From positions 434,001-498,000 of the forward strand of contig NZ_JAKCFA010000005.1 in the NCBI RefSeq assembly GCF_024198215.1: a stretch of DNA of 64,000 nt. The letters run 5' to 3'. Of the stretch, positions 8,924-17,424 are shown piece after piece. Position 1 is the stretch's first letter; each line of letters begins with the position of its first letter. The notes under the pieces were generated by a model. The model was not told the DNA's origin. It saw only the letters and a program-made list of their open reading frames with translations, and ran no database searches. Made by a program: the position numbers and the translations under genes. This DNA is from Myxococcus qinghaiensis (GTDB lineage: Bacteria; Myxococcota; Myxococcia; Myxococcales; Myxococcaceae).

Positions 8924-10486
8924 CTACGGCACGCCCGCGGCGCTCCAGGCGTCTCGCACCGCGTTGACGACGGAGGCGTCGTAGCGGTCCGCCGCGGCCT
9001 GGATGGTGTAGGCCTTGGCCTGGGACATCGTCGTGGTCGACGTGTAGTAGTTCGTCGCGGCGAAGTAGAAGGTCTGCGCCGCGCGGTTCATGCCGACGCC
9101 CGTCACGTTGACGGGGGACTTGCCGCGCGGGTGCGTGCCGCCCGTCACGAGCAGCTTGAAGACCAGGTTCTGGATGCCCGAGTTCCAGTGCACACCGCCG
9201 TTGTCCGCGGTGCCCGTGTAGCGCTCGGGGTAGAAGTCCCTGGACGAGCCGTCTCGCGTGGGGCTGTCCATGTAGCGCAGCGCATCCCCGCCGATGTTCG
9301 GCGTCCAGATGTCCTCGCCAATCTTCCAGACGTCCGCGTCGATGGCGCCGCCGCGAGTCCAGCTCTCGCAGATGGCGGCGGCGATGTCCGACAGGCTCTC
9401 GTTGAGCGCGCCGGACTCGTTGCGGTACACGAGCCCCGACTCGTACTGCGTCACGGCGTGGGTGATTTCGTGCGACACCACATCCAAATCCAGGCCGAGC
9501 TGGCCCGAGTTCACCCCGTCGCCGTCGCCGAACACGATTTGGATGCCGTCCCAGTACGCATTCACGTACGCGGAGCCGTAGTGCACGGTGCTGGTGATGG
9601 TGGCGCCCCGGTCATCGAACGAGTCGCGACCGAAAATCGTCTCGTAGCAGGCGTACGTGGTGCCGACGTGGTCGTAGTTCACGTCGATGTGGCTGTCGCC
9701 CGTGGCCGCGCCGAGCTCGATGCGGCGCAGGGTGCCGGGCGTGGTCCACTGGTTGTTGGCCGAGTGGAGGCGCCGGTTCATGGCGGAGTGGATGAGCGGC
9801 TGCACGTCGAGTACCCGGCCCGATGACGCGTCCACGTAGACGCGGTCCCTGGCGGGCGCGTCCTCGCGAGTGCCCGCGCGCGTCACCTCCCAGGCGGAGG
9901 CCAGCGTGCCCTCGGCGCCCAGGAAGTAGACGAAGCGGGGCTCGCCCTCGACGACGAGCGTGTCGAGTCCCTCCAGCGCCGCGCGCTTCACGTCGTCGAT
10001 AGGGAGCCGCGCGAGCGTCGCGGGCTCACCAGCGCCACGGGCCGAGCCATTGGCCGCGTACACCAGGCCCGCCGTGTTGACGTGCAGCACCAGCTCGCCA
10101 CCGACGACGCGGGTGCCCTGGCGCGTCTGGTCGTAGCGGATGTGCGTGAAGCCCAGGTCGTCCACGCGGCTGGAGCGCACCGTCAGCTCCTCCGCGCGCA
10201 GCCCGAACACCGGGGCGATGGCGCGCAGCGCGGGCGCGAGCGCGTCACCGGCCCTGAGCGAGACGAGCGAGGCATCGGCCGTGCCCAGCCGGCCCCGGAT
10301 GAAGCTGGGGGTGCCGTCCTTCCCCACGTCGACCACTTCCACGCGGCCCAGCGCGGCGAGGGCGTCCTGGCGCGCCTGCCGGGTGCTGTCCCGCGCCTCG
10401 GCCGGGTCCGCCGGGACGTCGCCGCACGCGACGCTCAATACGGCACAGCACGCTCCAATCAATCCCTGTTTCCAAGTCCGAGTCAC
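8924..10486 (-). CDS. Thermolysin-like M4 metalloprotease precursor
   Basis: This encodes 520 aa from a GTG at 10486, preceded by AGGAG at suitable spacing; the longer frame upstream has no coding character. The signal segment ends LSVACGD (C21), which suggests a lipoprotein or type II signal. A FTP/PepSY-type propeptide covers about residues 30-215. The catalytic domain has H339-E-I-T-H343 (VSHEITHAVT), the third zinc ligand in GALNESLSDI, and the transition-state His in GGVHWNSG. It is a zinc endopeptidase made as a zymogen and exported to degrade proteins. It sits 45 nt upstream of Hint copy 1 on the same strand, in a run of secreted proteins. Confidence 0.93.
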   Translation of the reverse strand: MTRTWKQGLIGACCAVLSVACGDVPADPAEARDSTRQARQDALAALGRVEVVDVGKDGTPSFIRGRLGTADASLVSLRAGDALAPALRAIAPVFGLRAEELTVRSSRVDDLGFTHIRYDQTRQGTRVVGGELVLHVNTAGLVYAANGSARGAGEPATLARLPIDDVKRAALEGLDTLVVEGEPRFVYFLGAEGTLASAWEVTRAGTREDAPARDRVYVDASSGRVLDVQPLIHSAMNRRLHSANNQWTTPGTLRRIELGAATGDSHIDVNYDHVGTTYACYETIFGRDSFDDRGATITSTVHYGSAYVNAYWDGIQIVFGDGDGVNSGQLGLDLDVVSHEITHAVTQYESGLVYRNESGALNESLSDIAAAICESWTRGGAIDADVWKIGEDIWTPNIGGDALRYMDSPTRDGSSRDFYPERYTGTADNGGVHWNSGIQNLVFKLLVTGGTHPRGKSPVNVTGVGMNRAAQTFYFAATNYYTSTTTMSQAKAYTIQAAADRYDASVVNAVRDAWSAAGVP

Positions 10487-10639
10487 GACGCGCTCCTGTC
10501 TTCTGGTGGGTGTTGCTTCACGGCTCCAGCGCGGGTGCGTCCGATGGACGGGCGCACCCTCCTCGCTGGCACTGCGGGCGCACGAGGCCCCGTCCGCCCT
10601 CGGCAGACAGGGTGCTCCTGGGCCCATCACGGCCGCGGA

Positions 10640-11443
10640 TTAGAGGTGGGCTGTCATCCGCCGGACTTCGTCGGGAGGGGCTCCCGACTCCGCCAGGCCG
10701 GCGAACAGCGCCTCTCGCAGCAGGTCCTTGAGTCGGGGGTTCTCCAGCTTCGAGTACGTGTCGACGGCGAGCTGCCGGTCCACCTGCGCGAGCCGGAACA
10801 GCAGGTCGTACTTCTCTCCGACGAGCCCCTTCTTCACCGAGTCCGGCAGCGAGCTGTCGATGGGCGTCAGCGCCAGCGACGTCATCGCCTCGCGAGCGGT
10901 GGGCTCCTGCGGCGCCAGCTCGAAGAGCAGGTCAATCATCGCCATGCGCTCCAGCACGGGCTCGGGCTTGGTCTCCAGGAACTGGGCGCCGGGTGGAAGC
11001 TGCTGGAGGGCCGTGGGGTCCGCCAGCTCGTTCCGCAGCGCGACGATGCGCGCGCCGCCTTCACGCGTCAGCTCCTCCACGAAGACCTCCTTGCGGAAGA
11101 ACGCGTTGAAGCGCCCGGCCCGGTACTCGCGAGCGGACTGACGCGCGGCCTCGCGCTGCTCCTTCGCGACGCGCGCCTCGTCCTTGCCGGGCTCGGTGAC
11201 TGCTGGCGCTACGGCGGGAGTCTCGGCGCGCTTCGTCGCGAGTGTAGTGGGCCGCGGCGCGGGTGCGTGCGCCTGGGGCATCGGGGCGCCTGGGGGCGTA
11301 GTGGCGGAGGGCGCGGCGGTCGTCCTGGAGAGGAGTCCATAGAGGCCGGTGCCTCCGAGGACGAGCAGCGCCAGCCCGGGTCCCATCATCCGCCAGCGTC
11401 TGGGAGGCTTTGGCTTGGCGCTCTCGGGAGGATGTCCGTTCAT
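10640..11443 (-). CDS. Single-pass membrane protein of unknown function
   Basis: This encodes 267 aa. The ATG at 11443 has AAGGAG upstream. A basic N-terminus (KPKPPRRWR) precedes one membrane segment (about residues 20-39, GPGLALLVLGGTGLYGLL). A Pro/Ala/Thr-rich linker follows to about residue 85, and then a mostly helical, charged domain to the end. It should be inserted with the helical domain outside the cytoplasm. I recognise no family. It lies between two secreted metalloprotease genes on the same strand (gaps of 45 and 153 nt), so an accessory role to the exported proteases is possible but unproven. Confidence 0.68.
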   Translation of the reverse strand: MNGHPPESAKPKPPRRWRMMGPGLALLVLGGTGLYGLLSRTTAAPSATTPPGAPMPQAHAPAPRPTTLATKRAETPAVAPAVTEPGKDEARVAKEQREAARQSAREYRAGRFNAFFRKEVFVEELTREGGARIVALRNELADPTALQQLPPGAQFLETKPEPVLERMAMIDLLFELAPQEPTAREAMTSLALTPIDSSLPDSVKKGLVGEKYDLLFRLAQVDRQLAVDTYSKLENPRLKDLLREALFAGLAESGAPPDEVRRMTAHL

Positions 11444-11488
11444 GGGGCCTTGGCTCCTTGTCGATGACGACGCGATTCGATGAGAGAG

Positions 11489-13237
11489 TCAGAACAGCCA
11501 ACGCGGTGGAGGCGGCTCGTCGGAGATGCCGAGGAACCTGCGATTGACCACGCGGTTCTCCGGGTCCACCGTCACCTGGAGCACGGGCTCCGGGAAGGGC
11601 ACCGTCACCTGCGACGTGTCGGACTCGGGCTCCAGGCCGTAGTCGAGCGTGACGAGCCTGCGCTCCGTGGCGCCTTCAAGCAGCACGTCGACGGAGACGG
11701 GATAGCGCGTTCCGGAGAGGGAGCGCTGGATGCCGGTGACAATGACTTCACCGTCCTCCTCCTCGGTGCTCACCTCGAAGTAGGGCCAGTCCGGGTCCCC
11801 CGCGCCGTGGACCCAGGCGTCGAAGTACGGACGCAGGTTCTCTCCTGACGCCTGCTCCAGCGCGACGCGGAGGTCCTCCACGCTCCTGTCTCCCGGTTGG
11901 GACAGGAAGCTCTTGATGCCTCGGAGCACCGTGTCCTCGCCGAGCAGCGGCTCCAGCTGGAGGAACAGAATCATGGGCCCGGTGCCGTAGACGTCCGACG
12001 CGAGCGAGAGGAAGACGGGGGGAGGGTCGTCCTGGGGCTGCGGGTAGTACGCGGCGGTGCGCGCCAGCCTGTCCCAGTACGCGCGCGTCTGCTCCGCCTC
12101 GCCCGGGGGGCGCGCGCGCAGCTCGTACAGGTACGTGAGGTATTCGGTGATGGCTTCCTTCCACACGAAGTCGAAGGGCCGCGACAGCGTGGTGCGATTG
12201 CCCGCCCACTGGTGCACGACCTCATGCATCAGCGTGTGCATCGTCATGTTCGCGTAGTCGCGCCGCAGGTCCGGCAGGTCCTCGCGGAGGATGAGGTTGG
12301 CGGGGTGCTCCACGCCGAGCCAGTCCGTGGGCGCGCCCGCGACGCGCAGCTCCGTGCCATAGGGCAGCGGCCCCAGCTCGCCGATAATCCAGTGCAGGTA
12401 CGCCGTCACGTCCCCGCCGTTGAGCGAGGACGCCAGCTTGCCGCCGGGAACCTCGTAGAACACCAGCTTGAACTTGTTCGACACCTCCGTGAGTGTCTTG
12501 GACACCCAGGCGGGGTTGGAGGCCACGGCGAAGGACGAGTACGTGGGCGCCCGGGTGAGCCCCGTCAGCGTGCACTTCGTCGTGGTGTCGTCCGGCCGCG
12601 TGCGCTGGCCCGGGCACAACACCCGCTCGCTCCGCGCGTGCTTCACGGTGAAGACGTATTGCGCGAGCAGGTCCGTGCGGTCGTCGCAGGGGCCGAACCT
12701 GTCACAGCCCTCCACCCAGTTGAGCAGGTAGGAGAACGTGTTTCCCGCCTTGTCCTGCCGACGGGAGAAGCCCACCTGCGTGAAGTCGTACGTCTGGAGG
12801 GGCACGGTGAAGCGCGCCTCCAGCTTCACCTGGCCCGCGAAGATTCCAGGGCCGCAGACGCGGATGCCGTCCTCGACGGACTCGGACCGCAGCGGGGGGT
12901 TCCCATTCCAGCGGACGTCGGTGAGGCCCTCGGGCGCCTTCACCACGACGCAGTCGCCGCCGGGAGGATAGACGTTCAACAGCAGCGTGGACTTCGCCGC
13001 GCCCGTCTCTGTCGCGAACTCGTATTCGTAGCGCGTCACGTTGAGCGTGAGGTCGCCCTCGGGCATCAGCGGCTCGAACTCGAACGAGTTCGCCCGCGTC
13101 CCGACGATGGCCGCCTCATCAGGGGAGGGGTCCTCCGTCGGGCCACACCCCGTGAGCGCCACGGCTCCCCAGGCCAGTGTCACCACCGAGAGAATGCGTG
13201 CCACCTTGTCCGCAAGCCATCCTGGGATGCTTCGCAT
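11489..13237 (-). CDS. M1-family (gluzincin) metallopeptidase lipoprotein
   Basis: This encodes 582 aa. The ATG at 13237 follows AAGGACG and opens a signal peptide with lipobox LTGCG. The catalytic motif H338-E-V-V-H342 is followed 19 residues later by E361 in FVWKEAITEY, the HExxH-x18-E arrangement of M1 enzymes. The N-terminal half looks like a beta-sandwich as in M1 proteins. The exopeptidase GxMEN motif is not obvious, so substrate mode (amino- or endopeptidase) cannot be stated. As a lipoprotein it would act in the periplasm or on the surface. It lies in the same minus-strand run as the Hint proteins and the M4 protease. Confidence 0.85.
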   Translation of the reverse strand: MRSIPGWLADKVARILSVVTLAWGAVALTGCGPTEDPSPDEAAIVGTRANSFEFEPLMPEGDLTLNVTRYEYEFATETGAAKSTLLLNVYPPGGDCVVVKAPEGLTDVRWNGNPPLRSESVEDGIRVCGPGIFAGQVKLEARFTVPLQTYDFTQVGFSRRQDKAGNTFSYLLNWVEGCDRFGPCDDRTDLLAQYVFTVKHARSERVLCPGQRTRPDDTTTKCTLTGLTRAPTYSSFAVASNPAWVSKTLTEVSNKFKLVFYEVPGGKLASSLNGGDVTAYLHWIIGELGPLPYGTELRVAGAPTDWLGVEHPANLILREDLPDLRRDYANMTMHTLMHEVVHQWAGNRTTLSRPFDFVWKEAITEYLTYLYELRARPPGEAEQTRAYWDRLARTAAYYPQPQDDPPPVFLSLASDVYGTGPMILFLQLEPLLGEDTVLRGIKSFLSQPGDRSVEDLRVALEQASGENLRPYFDAWVHGAGDPDWPYFEVSTEEEDGEVIVTGIQRSLSGTRYPVSVDVLLEGATERRLVTLDYGLEPESDTSQVTVPFPEPVLQVTVDPENRVVNRRFLGISDEPPPPRWLF

Positions 13238-13329
13238 GACGTCCTTGTCGTGAAGTGACGAGCGCGATGGGACGACGCGAGAGCCCATGTCCCCCGAGGG
13301 GCTCTCGCGTCGGCTTCGACGGGGACCGC

Positions 13330-14166
13330 CTAGAGGCCGTCGACGCTGGCCTCGTCACGCAGCGACAGGCGGTAGTGGTCGTCCGCCCACTCGTTCTGGA
13401 AGCGCACCGAGCCCGTCAACAGGCCCTCCACGTCGAGCACGTTCTCAATCTTCTCGTGGCTGACGGGCTGCACGTTCCAGGTCTTCCCCTCGTACCGGAA
13501 CACGGTGACGTCGCGAATCTCCACCTTCTCGCCCGTGGTGCCGAGCAGCAGGTCGCCCTTCTGGAGCGTCTTGGCCTTCACCATCTCTCCGGTGGCGGTG
13601 ACCATGGGGTGCTCGGACGTGACTTCGACGCGGCGGCCGTCCACCGTCTCGATGGCGAACACGTCCTCCACGGTGTCTCCCGCCACGAAGGCGCGGATGG
13701 TCTGCTCTCCCGTCGTCGGCGCGACGAGCGACGCGTCCTTGGTGAGCGCCGTCACCGTGCGCACGCCCGCGGCGTAGGCGTCCGAGATGGGCCAGTACTC
13801 ACCCCCAAAAGACACCTTCTCCTTCGCCGTGTAGCAGCCCGTCACGCAGGTGCCGAGCTTCACGAGGCCGGGGATGCAGGCCGCGGCCGCGTCCGCGGGG
13901 ATGAAGAAGGTGCAGCTCGCGGAGGGCCCCGTGGTGGCGAAGGAGTAACAGCCGCCGGAGAACACCTGGTACTCGCCTTCGGAGTTCAGGAAGTCGCGCT
14001 TCGCCGCGGTGATGTAGCCGCAGTTGTAAGCCCAGTTGTTGCGACCCTGCGACAGCGCGTAGGTGGTGAGTTGATCATCCGTGAAGCAACGCGTGGACAG
14101 CTGCGCCGACGCCGTCGTGGAAAGCACCGCGCACGCAAGGACAACCAGATACGACAGTCGCTTCAT
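13330..14166 (-). CDS. Secreted Hint-domain protein with six-cysteine N-terminal module (copy 2)
   Basis: This encodes 278 aa. The ATG at 14166 follows AGGAG; the frame extends upstream without coding character. The signal peptide ends TASAQ. The six-cysteine module (QLSTRC, NWAYNCGYIT, EYQVFSGGC, SCTFFIP, LGTC) is followed by Hint with the likely nucleophile in GCYTAKEKV and block B TSEHPMV. The C-terminus VRFQNEWADDHY matches copy 1. It is likely the first gene of the minus-strand run ending at 8042. The order is Hint, M1-like protease, membrane protein, M4 protease, Hint, so self-cleavage and proteolysis may act on the same exported products. That link is inferred from context only. Confidence 0.85.
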   Translation of the reverse strand: MKRLSYLVVLACAVLSTTASAQLSTRCFTDDQLTTYALSQGRNNWAYNCGYITAAKRDFLNSEGEYQVFSGGCYSFATTGPSASCTFFIPADAAAACIPGLVKLGTCVTGCYTAKEKVSFGGEYWPISDAYAAGVRTVTALTKDASLVAPTTGEQTIRAFVAGDTVEDVFAIETVDGRRVEVTSEHPMVTATGEMVKAKTLQKGDLLLGTTGEKVEIRDVTVFRYEGKTWNVQPVSHEKIENVLDVEGLLTGSVRFQNEWADDHYRLSLRDEASVDGL

Positions 14167-14621
14167 GGGCTTGCTCCTGAAGGCTGATGGAGGGGCTCTG
14201 TTTGAGGAATCAGGGGATATACCTGGGTTCACTCACGGTAAAGTGTAAATCGACCTATCGTGGGAATCCCTGACTGGAATGTTGGGTGTAATTGATTTGC
14301 TGTGAACGCGGATAATTCCAGCCACGGGTCGCCAGGTCTGGGGTGGGCGTCGGCTCGAAAACCACTGATAACTCAGTGGGTTGGATGCAGGACCTGTCCA
14401 GGTTCGCGATGCAGGGAGACAGCCCATCGCGTCAGGAATTGGCGGTCCCGAGCGGGCGACGGCCGTGCATGTCGGGTTCCGGATGGGGGTGGGTGATGTC
14501 CGAGGGAGGGCGCACTCCGGGTGTTGATTGTGAACATGTAGGTGCGAGGAGACGGGCGAGTCCTTATGAGGGGCACGGCTTTGAGCCTGGAGCGGCGCCC
14601 CTACGCGCCTTGGAGGAAGGC
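14167..14621. other. 455-nt divergent intergenic region
   Basis: It separates Hint copy 2 (minus) from the ceramidase gene (plus) and should hold both promoters. The half nearest the Hint gene is relatively A+T-rich. The reading frame that runs into the ceramidase from 14343 has no signal peptide or coding bias and is not counted as gene. One hairpin (14362-14379) is listed separately. Confidence 0.6.
14362..14379 (-). terminator. Hairpin followed by T tract on the minus strand
   Basis: CCACTGA (14362-14368), loop TAAC, TCAGTGG (14373-14379). Read on the minus strand the stem is followed by TTTTC, the form of an intrinsic terminator. It would stop transcription entering from the ceramidase side before the Hint operon promoter. 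An operator is the alternative reading. Confidence 0.45.
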
Positions 14622-16640
14622 ATGCGCGCACATGGGTTCTGGTTTGTCGTGGCGCTGTGCCTCGTCCTGGGGACGGAGGTCACCGCGGCTCCGGTGCGGG
14701 GTGATTCCTGTGCGGGCAACGCGCGCTTCCTCATCGGCGCGGGCATGGGGGACATCACCGGCCCCGCCGCCGAGGTGGGGATGATGGGCTACGGCCAGCT
14801 CTCCCAGCAGACGGCGGGCATCCACCAGCGCCTGCGCTCGCGCGCCTTCGTCATCGTCTCGCCGTGCAACGGGCGGCGCGTCGTCTTCGTCAGCGCGGAC
14901 CTGGGCATGGTCTTCCAGGCGGTGAAGACGCAGGTGGTGGAGAAGCTGCGCGCCCGCTTCGGCGCCGTGTACTCCGAGGAGAACGTCCTCATCAGCGCCA
15001 CGCACACGCACTCGGGGCCGGGCGGCTTCTCGCACCACACCCTCTACAACTTGAGCACCTTCGGCTTCGTGCCGCAGAGCTTCGACGCCATCGTCTCCGG
15101 CATCGTCACCTCCATCGCCCGCGCGCACGCGCGACTGGGAGAAGGCTCGCTGCGCCTGTCCGCCGGAGAGCTGCTCGGCGCCAGCCGCAATCGCTCGCCG
15201 GAGGCCTACCGCCTCAACCCCGCCGCCGAGCGCGCCCGCTACGCCCACGACGTGGACACGCGGATGACGCTGTTGCGGCTGACGCGAAAGGATGGACGCG
15301 ACGTGGGGCTCATCAACTGGTTCGCCGTCCATGCCACGTCCATGGGCAATGACAACCACCTCATCAGCGGCGACAACAAGGGCCTCGCTTCGTACCTCTT
15401 CGAGCGGGCGCATGACGCGGGGGACACGTTCGTCGCCGCGTTCGCCCAGTCCAACGCGGGGGACGTCACGCCCAACATCCTCGGCGGTACGAACGGCGGC
15501 GGTGCCGACGACTTCGAGTCCACCGAGCTGTCCGCCCGTCGCCAGTACGACTCCGCCACGCGCCTTTGGACGCTCGCCACCGCGCCGCTCACCGGAGGCG
15601 TGGACTTCCGACACACCTTCGTGAAGCTGGACGCGGTGGACGTGGCGCCCGCGTACACGGATGGTCAGCCGCGCCGCACCTGTCCCGCCGCCATCGGCGT
15701 GTCGATGCTCGCGGGCGCGGAGGACGGGCCCGGCTATGGCGTGGAGGGGGCGACGTGCTCCGTCATCCATGACCTCTGGAGCCAGTTCACCTGCGCGCTC
15801 ACCACCACGCCGTGTCAGGGCGAGAAGCCCATCGTCCTGGAGATGGGCAGCATGCTGCCGCACCCGTGGACGCCCAACGTGCTGCCCCTGCAGCTCGTCA
15901 CCGTGGGCTCGCTCGCGCTGGTGGCCGTGCCCTTCGAGGTGACGACGATGGCCGGGCGTCGCCTGCGCCAGACGGTGCTGGAGCGGCTGGCGCCCGTGGG
16001 TGTCACCGAGGTCGTCATCGCGGGCCTCGCCAACGACTACGCGGGATATGTCGCCACGCGCGAGGAGTACGCCCGCCAGGCGTATGAAGGCGCGTCCACG
16101 CACTTCGGGCCCTGGACGCTCGCCGCGCTCCAGCAGGGCTTCGACGGGCTCGCTGTCGCGCTGAGGGATGGCCAGTCGGTGTCGCCCGGCCCCACGCCTC
16201 CGGACCTGCGCCACGCGCAGACGAGCCTCCAGCCCGGGGTGGTGTTCGACGACAAGCTGCTCTGGGTGGAGTTTGGCGAGGTGCTCACGGACGCGCGCCC
16301 GGCCTACTCGCGCGGCGACACGGTGCGCGTCACGTTCTGGGGCGCGCATCCGAAGAATGACCTGCGGCTGGAGGACACGTACCTGCGCGTGCAGCGCAAG
16401 GGCTCCATCGGCGCGTGGGTGGACGTGGCGGACGACAGCGACTGGGAGACGCGCTACCGGTGGGAGCGGGAGAACTGCGTGCCCACGCTGGGGTGCTCGC
16501 ACGTCGTCGTGGAGTGGCACATCCCCCGTGATGCTTCGCCGGGCACCTATCGCATCCTTCACGAAGGCGAGTGGAAGTCCGGCTGGGATGGCCGTGTGCG
16601 GCCGTACTACGGCGCGTCGCGGGCCTTCACCGTGAAGTGA
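14622..16640 (+). CDS. Secreted neutral/alkaline ceramidase
   Basis: This encodes 672 aa. The ATG at 14622 follows GGAGGAAGG and opens a signal peptide (MRAHGFWFVVALCLVLGTEV). The family hydrolyses the amide bond of ceramide to sphingosine and fatty acid with a zinc centre. Zinc-ligand motifs are visible in ATHTHSGPGG and NWFAVHATSM. The active-site motif reads SNAGDVTPN, with T283 where characterised neutral ceramidases have the catalytic Ser (GDVSPN). The C-terminal immunoglobulin-like domain is present to about residue 670. It is exported and may act on prey or on the sphingolipids that myxobacteria make. The last 14 nt overlap the convergent PilZ-like gene. Confidence 0.9.
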   Translation: MRAHGFWFVVALCLVLGTEVTAAPVRGDSCAGNARFLIGAGMGDITGPAAEVGMMGYGQLSQQTAGIHQRLRSRAFVIVSPCNGRRVVFVSADLGMVFQAVKTQVVEKLRARFGAVYSEENVLISATHTHSGPGGFSHHTLYNLSTFGFVPQSFDAIVSGIVTSIARAHARLGEGSLRLSAGELLGASRNRSPEAYRLNPAAERARYAHDVDTRMTLLRLTRKDGRDVGLINWFAVHATSMGNDNHLISGDNKGLASYLFERAHDAGDTFVAAFAQSNAGDVTPNILGGTNGGGADDFESTELSARRQYDSATRLWTLATAPLTGGVDFRHTFVKLDAVDVAPAYTDGQPRRTCPAAIGVSMLAGAEDGPGYGVEGATCSVIHDLWSQFTCALTTTPCQGEKPIVLEMGSMLPHPWTPNVLPLQLVTVGSLALVAVPFEVTTMAGRRLRQTVLERLAPVGVTEVVIAGLANDYAGYVATREEYARQAYEGASTHFGPWTLAALQQGFDGLAVALRDGQSVSPGPTPPDLRHAQTSLQPGVVFDDKLLWVEFGEVLTDARPAYSRGDTVRVTFWGAHPKNDLRLEDTYLRVQRKGSIGAWVDVADDSDWETRYRWERENCVPTLGCSHVVVEWHIPRDASPGTYRILHEGEWKSGWDGRVRPYYGASRAFTVK

Positions 16641-17094
16641 GCGGCTCGGAGGCGGGGCGGTCCTCGTGACGCGAGCTGCGTGCGCGCGAGAGGAAGTCGC
16701 GCAGCTGGGGTGAGGGCGGCAGGAGCTGCACGCCGATGCCCGCTGAGACGCCCCACGTGCGGGCATGCGCGAAGTCGACGTGCCGCACCACCTCGCCCTC
16801 GCAGGCGAACTCCTCGCCGGCCAGCCGCAGCGTCAGCTCCAGCCGCGTGAAGAGGGGAGGGAAGGGCTCCGCGCAGCTCAGGAAGAGGCCGCCCTTGCCC
16901 AGCTCCAGGCCGTGCACGTCCACGCCCTCGGGCGTGCGAATCCACACGTCCCAGGACCAGGGAGGGGCCTCTCCGGAGCACTCGCCTCCGTGCGGATGGG
17001 ATTCGCCGAGCAGGGAGGTGCCGTGGCGTGCCCGGGGGACGGGCGTGCACGGCGAATCCACGGAGTGGTCCGACAGGCAGCGCGAGCAGTGCAT
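16627..17094 (-). CDS. PilZ-like domain protein with Cys-rich N-terminus
   Basis: This encodes 155 aa. Residues about 50-135 resemble a PilZ domain, with LELGKGGLFLSC corresponding to the (D/N)xSxxGG strand and a C-terminal AGIGVQLLPPS. The N-terminal RxxxR half of the c-di-GMP site is not clear, so nucleotide binding is uncertain. The N-terminus MHCSRCLSDHS has a CxxC pair that could bind metal. PilZ-like proteins are common single-domain effectors of motility and matrix control in myxobacteria. The 3' end overlaps the ceramidase gene tail to tail by 14 nt. Confidence 0.62.
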   Translation of the reverse strand: MHCSRCLSDHSVDSPCTPVPRARHGTSLLGESHPHGGECSGEAPPWSWDVWIRTPEGVDVHGLELGKGGLFLSCAEPFPPLFTRLELTLRLAGEEFACEGEVVRHVDFAHARTWGVSAGIGVQLLPPSPQLRDFLSRARSSRHEDRPASEPLTSR

Positions 17095-17424
17095 GGTCGC
17101 CTCGAGCAGACACCAGGGGGTGCTGACTCCGCGGGGGCGGAGGGCTCACCCGTTGCTCTATAGACCGGGCGGGAGTCCGCATGCCGACGGCCCCAGGCAC
17201 GCCACGCGGGTCCAGGTGCTTGCGATGACGGCTGGCGCACAGACCCCGCGGAGCGGCTGGCCCGCACGGGTGCGAGGGACACCGTGGGCTCCTGGAGCAG
17301 GAGCGGGGCAGTGGGGTCGCCGCGCTCCCGCTTCACGCCCGGACAGGTCGACGCCGAGGCGGGCGTCGTGCGCGCTTCCCGGGCTCGGGCACCTGCCGCC
17401 CAGGCCCAGGGGAGCCGCCGTCTT
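17095..17424. other. 330-nt gap with no recognisable gene
   Basis: It lies between the PilZ-like gene start and the ligase stop, both on the minus strand. I see only short G+C-rich inverted repeats (for example around 17124-17142) and no coding frame, tRNA-like fold or mobile-element end. Confidence 0.5.

Noticed and set aside
8042..14166. Polymorphic toxin system based on the Hint domains
   Set aside because: No toxin domain follows Hint, no immunity gene is adjacent, and the proteins end with Hint.
14343..14621. 93-residue N-terminal extension of the ceramidase
   Set aside because: It would bury the signal peptide and lacks a ribosome-binding site, while ATG 14622 has GGAGGAAGG.
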